64,000 bases of DNA from positions 1,116,001 to 1,180,000 of the forward strand of contig NZ_VDMR01000001.1 of the NCBI RefSeq assembly GCF_006346315.1, in the 5' to 3' direction. Positions 42,163 through 54,247 of this stretch are shown one piece after another (the first letter of the stretch is position 1; each line of letters starts with the position of its first letter). This stretch comes from Nocardioides litoris. GTDB lineage: Bacteria; Actinomycetota; Actinomycetes; Propionibacteriales; Nocardioidaceae. A program made the translations under genes and the position numbers. The notes beneath the pieces are model-generated. The model saw only the letters and a program-made list of their open reading frames with translations, did no database searches and was not told the DNA's origin.

Positions 42163-42957
42163 TCAGCGCAGGTCCCAGCCCGTCACCAGCACGTCGTACG
42201 TCGCCGCGTCGGCCGCGGCGACCAGCCAGTGGTCGTGGGTGCCGCGCGGGTCGTACCCACGGCCGTCGAGGTGGCGCAGCACGCCGCCCGCCTCGGTGAG
42301 CAGCAGCTGGCCGGGGGCGTGGTCCCAGGGCTTGGTGGACTTGTAGAGCAGGGCGTCGCAGGCGCCTTCGACCAACCGCGGGTAGTCGACCCCGCAGGCC
42401 ACCCACGACAGCGACAGGGCGCCGACCTCTCCCACCGGGCGGCCGACCGAGGACCTCCGCGAGGTCCGCACGTCCCAGCCCGCAGGCGGCCCGGCCGGCG
42501 GCTGCGTGACCAGGCGGTCCCGGCGGCCGCCGTGCTCGCGGAAGGCGCCCGCGCCGCGCTCGGCGACGTACATCGCGTCGTGCTGGGGCTGCCAGATCCA
42601 GCTGCGCACGACCTCGCCGGTCACGAGCTCGGCGACCATGACCGCGTGGTCGGGGGAGCCGTGCACGAAGTTCTTGGTGCCGTCGACTGGGTCGACGGTG
42701 AAGGCGTGCTCGGCGGCGGCGTACCGGCCGAGCAGGGCGCGGTCGGTGGCCGTGGCCTCCTCGCCGAGCACGACCGCATCGGGGTGGGCACGGCGCAGGA
42801 CCGCGGTGACCAGCTCCTCGGCCTCCCGGTCGGCGACGGTGACGAGGTCGCCGGGGTTCTTCTCGGCCACGTCGCCCGAGTCGAGCGAGCGGAAGCGAGG
42901 CGTGATGACCTCGGCCGCGACGTCGCGCAGCAGGGTGCTGATGTCGTCGGTCTCCAC
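42163..42957 (-). CDS. Inositol monophosphatase-family phosphatase (HisN/SuhB-like)
   Basis: A 264-residue Mg-dependent phosphatase. The metal site is visible as VLGEEA and AFTVDPVDGTKNFVHGSPDHAV, with the second aspartate in KPWDHAPGQLLLTEAGGVL. Family members dephosphorylate inositol phosphates, histidinol phosphate, fructose bisphosphate or PAP; the substrate is not decidable. The GTG start lies 6 nt after TACTGT on the minus strand and is divergent from a galactofuranosyltransferase-like gene. Confidence 0.88.
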   Translation of the reverse strand: METDDISTLLRDVAAEVITPRFRSLDSGDVAEKNPGDLVTVADREAEELVTAVLRRAHPDAVVLGEEATATDRALLGRYAAAEHAFTVDPVDGTKNFVHGSPDHAVMVAELVTGEVVRSWIWQPQHDAMYVAERGAGAFREHGGRRDRLVTQPPAGPPAGWDVRTSRRSSVGRPVGEVGALSLSWVACGVDYPRLVEGACDALLYKSTKPWDHAPGQLLLTEAGGVLRHLDGRGYDPRGTHDHWLVAAADAATYDVLVTGWDLR

Positions 42958-42963
42958 CCCTCA

Positions 42964-42973
42964 ACAGTAGGGT
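42964..42973. promoter_or_regulatory. Two divergent -10 elements sharing one TA
   Basis: ACAGTAGGGT at 42964-42973 encodes TACTGT on the minus strand (6 nt before the phosphatase GTG) and TAGGGT on the plus strand (6 nt before the glycosyltransferase GTG). The two hexamers share the central TA. The whole intergenic region is 22 bp, so both genes must be leaderless and mutually exclusive at initiation. Confidence 0.6.
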
Positions 42974-42979
42974 CAGCGC

Positions 42980-43888
42980 GTGCAGCGGGTCGTGGCGGTG
43001 GTGGTGACCTACAACCGACTGCCGCTGCTGCAGCGCCAGGTCGCCCGGCTGCGCGAGACGTCCTCCCTGGCCGAGGTGCTGGTCGTCGACAACGCCTCGA
43101 CCGACGGCACGTCGGCCTGGTTGGCCGAGCAGGACGGTCACGACCGCGTGCGGGCCCGCACCCTGCCGGACAACATCGGCGGCGCCGGCGGCTTCGCCGC
43201 GGGGCTGACCTGGGCCATGGAGGGTGACGCCGACCTGGTCTGGATGATGGACGACGACGGCCTGCCCGACCCCGACTGCCTCGACCGGTTGCTGGCCCGC
43301 GCCGACGAGCTCGACTTCTGGGGTCCGGCCGTCGTGGCCGAGCAGGACCCGACGCGGCTGTGCTTCCCCATCCGCCTGCCCGGCGGCACCACCGTCGTGC
43401 ACGACCTCGCCGACGTGGAGGCGGCGGCCCGTGGCGGTCTCGTCCGCGGGGTCGTGATCCCCTTCAACGGCGTCCTGGTCACCCGGGCGCTGGTCGAGCG
43501 CATCGGGGTGCCACGCGCGGAGTTCTTCATCTGGGGCGACGACGTCGAGTACCTCTGGCGGGCCGAGCGGGCGGGTGCCCGGATCGCGACCGTCGTCGGC
43601 GCCCGGGTCGCCCACCCGGCCACCGACGACCTCGGCACGCCGATGATGGGCGGGCGGACGACGTACAACGACACGCCGAGCGACCTCAAGCACTACTGCA
43701 TGGCCCGCAACAACACCGTCAACCTGCGCACCTACCGCGGCTGGCCGCACGTGCTGATGTTCTGGGTCAAGACGCTGTGGTTCTTCACCCTGACCCGCCG
43801 CCGGCCGGGCCGGGTCGCCATGAGCGCACGGGCGGCGTGGGCCGGGCTCCGCGGCGACTTCACCGGCCACCGGCGGTACGTCCGGTGA
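42980..43888 (+). CDS. GlfT1-like galactofuranosyltransferase (GT2), copy 1
   Basis: A 302-residue family-2 glycosyltransferase. It has VVAVVVTYNRLPLLQRQV, VDNASTDGTSAWL, LPDNIGGAGGFAAGLTWAM, metal-binding WMMDDDGLPDPDCL, then DPTRLCFPIRLPGGT, PFNGVLVTRALVERIGVPRAEFFIWGDDVEYLWRAE. These features follow mycobacterial GlfT1 (Rv3782), which adds the first galactofuranose residues to the lipid-linked rhamnosyl-GlcNAc primer. The C-terminus is basic and may touch the membrane. It overlaps the next transferase gene (GTGA). Confidence 0.85.
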   Translation: MQRVVAVVVTYNRLPLLQRQVARLRETSSLAEVLVVDNASTDGTSAWLAEQDGHDRVRARTLPDNIGGAGGFAAGLTWAMEGDADLVWMMDDDGLPDPDCLDRLLARADELDFWGPAVVAEQDPTRLCFPIRLPGGTTVVHDLADVEAAARGGLVRGVVIPFNGVLVTRALVERIGVPRAEFFIWGDDVEYLWRAERAGARIATVVGARVAHPATDDLGTPMMGGRTTYNDTPSDLKHYCMARNNTVNLRTYRGWPHVLMFWVKTLWFFTLTRRRPGRVAMSARAAWAGLRGDFTGHRRYVR

Positions 43889-44838
43889 GCGGGCCGCAGG
43901 AGGGCGGCGAGGGCAGGGAGTCGGTCGCGGTCGTCGTCGTCACCTACAACCGGGCCGACCTGCTGGCCCGGGTGCTCGACGGGCTCGCCGCCCAGACCCG
44001 GGTCCCCGACCTGGTCGTCGTGGTCGACAACGCCAGCACCGACCACACCTCGGCGGTGCTCGACGCCGCCCCCGCCGGGCTGCCGCTGGAGCGGGTCCTG
44101 CTCCCCGACAACACCGGGGGAGCGGGCGGCTTCCACACCGGCCTGCAGACCGCGTACGCCCGGGGGCTCGACCGGATCTGGCTGATCGACGACGACGTGG
44201 TGCCGGCCCCCGACTGCCTGGAGGTGCTGATGGCGGTCGACGAGGACTGCCTGACCTCGGTGCGCGAGGACCTCGACGGCGCCCTGGTCGAGAAGGCAGC
44301 CACCCGCTTCGACCTCGCCAACCCGCTGGCCATCAAGCCCAAGACCGCGATGGTCGAGACCGACCACGGCACCCGCAACGCCATGCCGCGGCTGGTCGAG
44401 GTCGAGAACGTCGCCTTCGAGGGGTTCCTCGTGCGCCGCGACGTCGTGACCCGCGTCGGCCTGCCCGACCCGCGGTTCTTCATCTTCTACGACGACTGCG
44501 ACTACGCCCTGCGTGCCCGCGCCGCCGGCTACCGCATCTGGGCCGTCCGCGACGCCCGGCTGGTGCGCCAGCTGGCCTTCGACCAGCAGCACGACCTCGC
44601 GGGCTGGAAGGGCTACTACATGTACCGCAACCTCTTCGTGGTGCACCTGCGCCACGGGGAGAACGTGCTGGTGCGGCTCAAGCCGTGGCTCGTCGCGCTC
44701 GTGGTCGTGCTGCTCAGCCCGCTGCGCGGCGGCCCGGCCGAGGCCCGCAACGTGGTGCGCGCGGTGCGCGATGCGCCCGCGCTGCGCCGGCTCCCGCCCG
44801 AGGCGGGGCCGGCGGCCCTGGCGCAGGTCAGGCGCTGA
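43885..44838 (+). CDS. GlfT1-like glycosyltransferase (GT2), copy 2
   Basis: A 317-residue paralogue of the preceding enzyme, with VAVVVVTYNRADLLARVLDGLAAQT, VVDNASTDHTSAVL, LPDNTGGAGGFHTGLQTAY, IWLIDDDVVPAPDCL, FEGFLVRRDVVTRVGLPDPRFFIFYDDCDYALRARAAGY. The tail includes a hydrophobic segment VALVVVLLSPL that may anchor it. The pair probably acts successively at the start of galactan or on a related primer. Translational coupling (GTGA) supports joint action. Its 3' end overlaps the convergent PAP2 gene by 11 bp. Confidence 0.82.
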   Translation: MSGPQEGGEGRESVAVVVVTYNRADLLARVLDGLAAQTRVPDLVVVVDNASTDHTSAVLDAAPAGLPLERVLLPDNTGGAGGFHTGLQTAYARGLDRIWLIDDDVVPAPDCLEVLMAVDEDCLTSVREDLDGALVEKAATRFDLANPLAIKPKTAMVETDHGTRNAMPRLVEVENVAFEGFLVRRDVVTRVGLPDPRFFIFYDDCDYALRARAAGYRIWAVRDARLVRQLAFDQQHDLAGWKGYYMYRNLFVVHLRHGENVLVRLKPWLVALVVVLLSPLRGGPAEARNVVRAVRDAPALRRLPPEAGPAALAQVRR

Positions 44839-45919
44839 CGGTCTCGCTGTCGGCCGGCTCGGAGCGCATCAGCCGCGGCCGCAGGCCGACCCGGTTGCCG
44901 GTGGCCATCGCGGCCGCCCAGACGGCGAACGAGCCGATCGCGGCACCGCCGAGCACGTCGACGAAGTAGTGCCAGCCGAGGTAGAGCGTCGAGAGCATCG
45001 TCAGGACGAGGAACGCCCAGGCGAGCGTGCGCAGCCAGCGGGGGAGGCCGACGTACTCGGCGACCAGGCAGATGGTGACCATGATGCCGCAGTGCAGCGA
45101 GGGGAACGCCGCGATCGTCTGCAGGGTGCCGGCGCCGAAGACGTCGCTCACGACCGCCACCCGGTCGGTCCACAGCACCTCGACGAGGTGGGTGTTGTAG
45201 GTCTGGGGCAGGTCGGCGAACTGGCCACGCTGGGCCTCGGTGAAGACCGGGCCGAGCGAGGGGAGGGCGAAGTAGACCGCCGCCCCGAGCATCCAGTCGA
45301 ACGCCACCGCGGTGACGTACCAGGAGCTCGCCGGGCGGTTGCGCACGAAGACCAGCGCGATCGCGATCGAGGCGGGCACGAGCACGATCCACACGACGTA
45401 CACGCCGCTGAAGAAGTGCGCCGCCCACCCGGTGCCGAGAAGGTCGTGCATCACCTGGGCCGGGTCGTGGCCGAACCACAGCCACTCGTCGACCTTGCGC
45501 ATCTCGGCGTCCCAGTTGTGGTGGTTGACGAACGGGACGTAGCTCTTGAGGTTGCGGAACGTCGCGTAGGTCAGGTACCACGCGCCCACGCCCGACAGCG
45601 CGAACAGCAGGTGCGTGCGCTGCCACCGGTCGCGGGTGACCTCGCGCCACTGCAGGCCGCGGCGCTCCTCGCGGTCGCGCCAGGCCCGCCACAGGGTGAC
45701 CCCGATGATGTCGAGCGCGATCGCTCCCAGCACGATGGCAGGCATCCGGACGTACGCCGGCACGCCCGCGACCACCGCGTCGGGGTCGAGGACCGGCAGC
45801 TCGGCGATGGCCGCGATGAGTGCCGTCGCGAGCGCCATGACCCCACCGGCGACCCACGCCCAGGCGAAGTTGAGCTCGAGGACTCCGCGCAGCGTACGGG
45901 GTGGCTGGGGCTGCTCCAT
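44828..45919 (-). CDS. PAP2_3/AUR1-type membrane phosphatase or phosphotransferase
   Basis: A 363-residue protein with about six to seven membrane segments. The catalytic pattern of the PAP2 superfamily is present as FPSLHCGIM and GWHYFVDVLGG, with an upstream lysine/arginine region before a long extracellular loop (LPSLGPVFTEAQRGQF). The family cleaves or transfers lipid phosphates; in inositol-phosphorylceramide synthase-like members a phosphoinositol group is moved. A role in recycling polyprenyl phosphate or modifying lipid-linked glycan is plausible next to galactan genes. ATG with TATCTT 6 nt upstream (minus strand, 45931 to 45926), so probably leaderless. Confidence 0.83.
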   Translation of the reverse strand: MEQPQPPRTLRGVLELNFAWAWVAGGVMALATALIAAIAELPVLDPDAVVAGVPAYVRMPAIVLGAIALDIIGVTLWRAWRDREERRGLQWREVTRDRWQRTHLLFALSGVGAWYLTYATFRNLKSYVPFVNHHNWDAEMRKVDEWLWFGHDPAQVMHDLLGTGWAAHFFSGVYVVWIVLVPASIAIALVFVRNRPASSWYVTAVAFDWMLGAAVYFALPSLGPVFTEAQRGQFADLPQTYNTHLVEVLWTDRVAVVSDVFGAGTLQTIAAFPSLHCGIMVTICLVAEYVGLPRWLRTLAWAFLVLTMLSTLYLGWHYFVDVLGGAAIGSFAVWAAAMATGNRVGLRPRLMRSEPADSETVSA

Positions 45920-46019
45920 CCGACCAAGATACGGCGACCCGCCCGGGCTGTCGGTATCCGCACGCGTACTCAACGGGTGATCTGCGTCGTGTCCCCACGG
46001 TCCTCCGTGGTCGGAGACG

Positions 46020-49855
<3,836 letters not shown>

Positions 49856-49863
<8 letters not shown>

Positions 49864-50752
49864 CCTCGTGGAGCCGCGACCGGTCTCGACGGAGGTCGAC
49901 GAGAAGGACCTGCCGCCGCTGCGGCCGCCGTCGGCCGACAACGGGCTCGCGGGCGTGCTGCGCCGCCGCTACCTGCTCAAGCTGCTGGTGCGCCGCGAGG
50001 TCATCTCGCGCTACCAGGGCTCGCTGCTCGGCCTGATGTGGTCCTACATCAACCCGCTCAGCCAGTTCTTCATCTACTACTTCATCATGGGGACGATCTT
50101 CCGTCTCCACGAAGGCATCCCGAACTTCGCCATCCACATCTTCTCGGCGATCGTCATCGTGCACTTCTTCGCCGAGACCTTCGGCGCCGGCACCCGCTCC
50201 ATCGTGTCCAACCGGGCGCTGGTGGTGAAGATGGCCATGCCCCGGGAGATGTTCCCGGTCGCCACGATGCTCGTCTCGCTCTACCACGTGGGCCCGCAGC
50301 TGGTGATCCTGCTCGTCGCGACCACCATCTCCGGCTGGACCCCCGACCTGTACGGCATGGCCTGCCTGGTCGTCGCGATCTTGATGATCATGATCCTCGG
50401 CACGGGCCTCGCCCTGCTCTTCAGCGCTGCCAACGTGTTCTTCCGCGACGTCGGCAGCTCGATCGCCATCATCAACAACGTCATCCGCTTCGGCGTCCCG
50501 ATGATCTACAGCTACGAGATGGTCGCCACCCGCTTCGGCCGGTTCGAGCACTACTACCTGTGGAACCCCATCGCCGACGCCGTGCTGCTCTTCCAGCGCG
50601 CCTTCTGGACCGGCTCCACCGACAGGCCCACCGTCATGCCCGACAACCTCCTGCTGTGGGGCATCGGCATGGTCGGCGTCAGCCTCGTCGTGCTCGCCAT
50701 CGGCCAGCTGGTCTTCAGCCGTCTGGAGAACAAGATCCCCGAGAGGCTCTGA
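49856..50752 (+). CDS. wzm: ABC-2 type polysaccharide exporter permease
   Basis: A 298-residue permease with six membrane segments: LVRREVISRYQGSLLGLMWSYINPLSQFFIYYFIMGTIF, a GTRSIVSNRALVVKMAMPREMFPVA cytoplasmic loop, and LWNPIADAVLLFQRAFW near the end. It corresponds to Wzm/Rv3783-type permeases that flip lipid-linked galactan across the membrane. Start at ATG 49856, 8 bp inside glfT2. The ATPase gene follows after 1 bp. Confidence 0.92.
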
Positions 50753-50753
50753 G

Positions 50754-51533
50754 GTGGCCGAGTCCATCCGCGTCGAGCACGCCACGAAGTCGTTCACCAA
50801 GCGCTACCAGCGCACCATCAAGCAGGTCACCGTCGCCAAGCTGCGCGGCCACAAGACCATCGAGACCTTCAACGCGATCGACGACGTCTCCTTCAGCGTC
50901 CAGCAGGGCGAGTCCATCGGCCTGATGGGCCTCAACGGCTCCGGCAAGAGCACGCTGCTGAAGATGATCAACGGCGTCATGCGGCCCGACCAGGGCACGA
51001 TCCTCACCCGCGGCCGCATCGCCGGGCTCATCGCCACCGGCGCCGGCTTCCACAAGCAGCTCAGCGGCCGCGAGAACCTCATCCTCAACGCCGCCATCCT
51101 CGGGATGAGCGAGAAGGAGACGATGCGCAAGTTCGACTCGATCGTCGACTTCGCCGGCCTGGAGGACAAGCTCGACACCCAGGTCGGCCACTACTCCTCG
51201 GGCCAGAACGCCCGCCTCGGCTTCGCCATCGCCATCCACGTCGACTCCGACATCTTCCTCGCCGACGAGGTGCTCGCGGTGGGGGACAAGCCCTTCAAGA
51301 AGAAGTGCCTCCAGCGCATGGAGGAGGTCCGCGACAGCGGCCGCACCCTCTTCTACGTCTCCCACGCCGCCGGGTCCGTGCGGCGCATGTGCAACCGGGT
51401 GCTCGTGCTGCGCGACGGCAAGCTCGTCTTCGACGGGGACGTCGACGCCGGCATCAAGTTCCTCAACTACGACGACGAGCCCGAGAACGTCGAGGACCGC
51501 GACGCCGAGGAAGAGCTCGGGGCTGACATCTGA
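50754..51533 (+). CDS. wzt: ABC transporter ATPase for galactan export
   Basis: A 259-residue ATPase of the polysaccharide/O-antigen export type. Walker A GLNGSGKSTLLKMI, signature YSSGQNARLGFAIAIHV, Walker B DIFLADEVLAVGD and switch histidine FYVSHAAGSVRRMC are intact. It lacks the C-terminal carbohydrate-binding domain of Escherichia coli O9a-type Wzt, like the mycobacterial Rv3781 homologue. GTG start 1 bp after the permease stop. It ends the glf-glfT2-wzm-wzt operon; 433 bp without a gene follow. Confidence 0.93.
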   Translation: MAESIRVEHATKSFTKRYQRTIKQVTVAKLRGHKTIETFNAIDDVSFSVQQGESIGLMGLNGSGKSTLLKMINGVMRPDQGTILTRGRIAGLIATGAGFHKQLSGRENLILNAAILGMSEKETMRKFDSIVDFAGLEDKLDTQVGHYSSGQNARLGFAIAIHVDSDIFLADEVLAVGDKPFKKKCLQRMEEVRDSGRTLFYVSHAAGSVRRMCNRVLVLRDGKLVFDGDVDAGIKFLNYDDEPENVEDRDAEEELGADI

Positions 51534-51733
51534 TCGGCCCGGGCGGGTGACGGCGGGGATTGCGACCGTCGCCGATCTGGGGCGCGTCGCGCCCGGCCGG
51601 CTCGGTTGTGGTGCAGCCACGCCGTGGTCGGGGCGCCGACCGGTCGCGTCCTCACGCGCCCCTGATCGGCGCCGGCCGCAAGATGTACCCCCGCCGCCAC
51701 CCGCCCGGGCGGGTGCGCTTCGCGCACCACACG

Positions 51734-51773
51734 GTGGTCGAGGAAGGCCGCCTGCGGCCTGTCTCGAGGCCAC
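51734..51773. repeat. REP-like hairpin
   Basis: Arms GTGGTCGAGGAAGGCCGC (51734-51751) and GCGGCCTGTCTCGAGGCCAC (51754-51773) form a nearly perfect hairpin with a 2-nt tip. The GTGGTCGAGGA...TCTCGA..CCAC frame is like short palindromic units common in Nocardioides-type genomes. It is unrelated to the ACTCCTG composite element. It may act as a terminator for the galactan operon 200 bp upstream. Confidence 0.5.
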
Positions 51774-51902
51774 GTGCCGCAGCTGACGGGGCGCCGCAGA
51801 GCTCTGGGGTCCGTCCGATCGGGCAATTGACAAATCTCAGAATTGTCGGCGTGTCGAGTGGAAATTACAGGTCTGTAGTTACTCAGATCCTCTTCCACCT
51901 CC

Positions 51903-51936
51903 GTGTGACTGGTGTGAAAGTTGCTACCCGTGTGAC
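51903..51936 (+). promoter_or_regulatory. GTGTGA boxes at 9-bp intervals before the amidase gene
   Basis: GTGTGAC at 51903, GTGTGAA at 51912 and GTGTGAC at 51930 are direct repeats offset by 9 and 18 bp. The first continues as TGTGACTGGTG, shared with the region upstream of the LCP gene at 40650. The reverse complement (GTCACAC) resembles reported MtrA-type boxes, suggesting cell-wall regulon control; this link is inference. Confidence 0.4.
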
Positions 51937-51966
51937 TCTTCCCCGCGCACTGGAGCTGACTTCCCC

Positions 51967-54222
51967 ATGTTCTTCCCGCACCGTTCTCCCACCCCGTCCC
52001 GGGCCGACCACGACGCCGTTCCCGCAGGCGTCGAGGGTTCCCAGGAGACCCCCGCCGGCCGCTCTCGAGCCGCCCAGCGGCTGGTCAGCACGTGCCAGCA
52101 CCTGTTGGTGCTGGGCGTGATCCTGGCGGTCCTGACCCCGGCGGCCCAGATCGTCTCCATCGACTTCGGGCCGGCGCCCGAGCCGGACGCGTCGTCCGGG
52201 GCCGGGAGCGCCGCGCCCGCGGTGCCGGCCGCGCTGTCGGCGTACGCCCAGGCCCAGACCGTGGCCTCGGTCGTGCCGGCCTCGGTCGTCGACCCGGTCG
52301 TCCGCGAGGTGTCGCTGACGCCGCCGGCCGGGGCGCGCGTCTCGCCGCGCGCCATGGCCTCCGCGGCCCGCGCCAAGGTCATCCGGACCGGCGGGCAGCG
52401 GCTGCTGAGCGCGCCCCAGGAGGTCACCGGGTACGGCGCGGTGGGCCTCACCTGGCAGCACGGGGACGTCGTCCCCGACGACCAGATCAAGGTCAAGGCC
52501 CGCACCCGGTCCTCCGGTGGTGCCTGGTCGCGCTGGACCACGATGGCCTACCACGACGAGCACGGTCCCGACCCCGCCAGCGCCGAGGGCCGCCGGGCGC
52601 GCCCGGGCACCGACGAGCTGCTCGTCGGGCGCGTCGGCGAGGTCCAGGTCAAGGTCGTCACGCCGGCCTCGGCGCCGCCCGACCTGCGCCTCGCGGTGAT
52701 CGACCCCGGGGTACCGTTGGCCACCAAGCTCGAGAAGCCGGCCCTCGACACCGCGAAGCCCACCGGAGCCCAGGCCCAGCCCGCGGTCGCTACCGACGTG
52801 CCCGACGCGCCGGCCGACGTGCCCGGCGCGACCCAGTCGACCTCCGCGGGCGACGTCCGGCTCGCGGCCGCGTCGTACACGCCGCGGCCGGTCATCTACA
52901 GCCGCGCGCAGTGGGGGGCCGACGAGCGCCTGCGCGACAAGAGCTCGCTGCGCTACCACGAGGTGCACGCCGGGTTCGTCCACCACACGGTCAACGCCAA
53001 CAACTACCAGCCGGCCGACGTCCCCGCGATCCTGCGCGGCATCTACGCCTACCACACCAAGTCCCGCGGCTGGTCCGACGTCGGCTACAACTTCCTCGTC
53101 GACAAGTTCGGCCGCATCTGGGAGGGCCGCGCGGGCGGCATCGACCGTCCCGTCGTCGGCGCCCACACCCTGGGCTACAACGACGACTCGTTCGCCATGT
53201 CGGCCATCGGCAACTTCGACACCGCCAAGCCCTCCGCGGCGCTCGTCCAGGCCTACGGCGCGCTGTTCGCCTGGAAGCTGTCGCTGCACGGCGTCAGCGC
53301 CGCCTCGACCCGCCAGTACGTCACCACGAAGTACTTCCAGGCCATCAACGGCCACCGCGACGCCGGGTCGACCGCCTGCCCGGGCCGCTACCTCTACGCC
53401 CGGATCCCCGACATCCGCCGCCTCGCCGCGCAGGCCCAGGTCGGCTTCGCGGGCCGGCAGCTGGAGCGCAACCTCGCCGGCACGCCCCAGCCCGACGTGC
53501 TCGTGCGGCGCAAGAGCGACAAGCGCGCCTACGTCGTGCCGCTGCAGAAGACCGCGACGGGCTACTCCCGCGGCACGCCGATCAACACCGGCATCGACAT
53601 GAGCCAGCAGAACCTGCTGCTCAACGCCGGTGACTGGAACCGGGACGGCAAGCCCGACATGATCACGCGCCGCTCCACCACGGGCGTGCTGTACATGCGG
53701 CCCGGGCTCGGCAACGGCAAGTTCGGGCCCGCGGTGGAGATCGGTCGCGGCTTCGGCCCCGTCAAGCTCCTCTCGGCCGTCGGTGACGTCACCGGTGACG
53801 GGTGGCCCGACCTCATGGGGCAACCGACCGGAGCCGGCATGCGGATCTACCCCGGGCGCGGGCCCGCGCCGATCGCGACCTACTACCCGGCCTATGGGCG
53901 GGTCACCGGGGGCAACCAGATCGCCGTCGGCCTCTGGGACGGCGACGGCGCGCCCGACAGCCTGGTCCGCCAGGGTCGCAAGCTCGTCCTCTACCCCGGC
54001 AACGGGCCGGGCGGCATGACCGGGGCGCGGTCGCTGTCCCTCGACCTGCGCGGCTACGACCGCGTGGTCGGGCTGAGCGACATGGACCTCACCGGTCACC
54101 CCGACCTGGTGCTGCGCAAGAAGGGCACGGGCGAGGCGTTCCTCGTGCCCGCGACCGCGACGGCCTTCGCGGCCCCCGTCAGCCTGGGCAAGGGCTGGGA
54201 GGTCTTCGACATGATGGGCTGA
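51967..54222 (+). CDS. Secreted N-acetylmuramoyl-L-alanine amidase with FG-GAP repeats
   Basis: A 751-residue exported protein. A long N-terminal region precedes a signal/anchor segment (LLVLGVILAVLTPAAQIVSI, about 46-66). An amidase_2/PGRP domain covers about 305-480: YSRAQWGADERLRD, FVHHTVNANNY (zinc histidine), GYNFLVDKFGRIWEGRAGG, NGHRDAGSTACPGRYLY (second histidine and cysteine). Residues about 500-751 contain FG-GAP/VCBS repeats (AGDWNRDGKPDMITRR, VGDVTGDGWPDLMGQ, GLWDGDGAPDSLVRQ, MDLTGHPDLVLRK) with calcium-binding-like aspartates. It cleaves peptidoglycan stem peptides outside the membrane. Confidence 0.92.
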   Translation: MFFPHRSPTPSRADHDAVPAGVEGSQETPAGRSRAAQRLVSTCQHLLVLGVILAVLTPAAQIVSIDFGPAPEPDASSGAGSAAPAVPAALSAYAQAQTVASVVPASVVDPVVREVSLTPPAGARVSPRAMASAARAKVIRTGGQRLLSAPQEVTGYGAVGLTWQHGDVVPDDQIKVKARTRSSGGAWSRWTTMAYHDEHGPDPASAEGRRARPGTDELLVGRVGEVQVKVVTPASAPPDLRLAVIDPGVPLATKLEKPALDTAKPTGAQAQPAVATDVPDAPADVPGATQSTSAGDVRLAAASYTPRPVIYSRAQWGADERLRDKSSLRYHEVHAGFVHHTVNANNYQPADVPAILRGIYAYHTKSRGWSDVGYNFLVDKFGRIWEGRAGGIDRPVVGAHTLGYNDDSFAMSAIGNFDTAKPSAALVQAYGALFAWKLSLHGVSAASTRQYVTTKYFQAINGHRDAGSTACPGRYLYARIPDIRRLAAQAQVGFAGRQLERNLAGTPQPDVLVRRKSDKRAYVVPLQKTATGYSRGTPINTGIDMSQQNLLLNAGDWNRDGKPDMITRRSTTGVLYMRPGLGNGKFGPAVEIGRGFGPVKLLSAVGDVTGDGWPDLMGQPTGAGMRIYPGRGPAPIATYYPAYGRVTGGNQIAVGLWDGDGAPDSLVRQGRKLVLYPGNGPGGMTGARSLSLDLRGYDRVVGLSDMDLTGHPDLVLRKKGTGEAFLVPATATAFAAPVSLGKGWEVFDMMG

Positions 54223-54247
54223 GCCCCGTCGAAGGGTGTCCGGTCAC

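Larger units (their letters stand above)
51534..51966. other. Gene-free region with hairpin and amidase promoter
   Basis: 433 bp with no convincing gene. A GC-rich first part ends in a hairpin (see 51734). From 51822 the composition becomes AT-rich, with TTGACA at 51827-51832, a short palindrome TACAG-GT-CTGTA at 51866-51877, and three GTGTGA boxes at 51903, 51912 and 51930. The most likely function is a regulated promoter of the downstream secreted amidase. Confidence 0.5.

Noticed and set aside
51967..54222. FG-GAP/VCBS repeats read as an integrin-like adhesin
   Set aside because: The repeats follow a complete amidase_2/PGRP domain with zinc ligands; this combination is common in actinobacterial secreted amidases.
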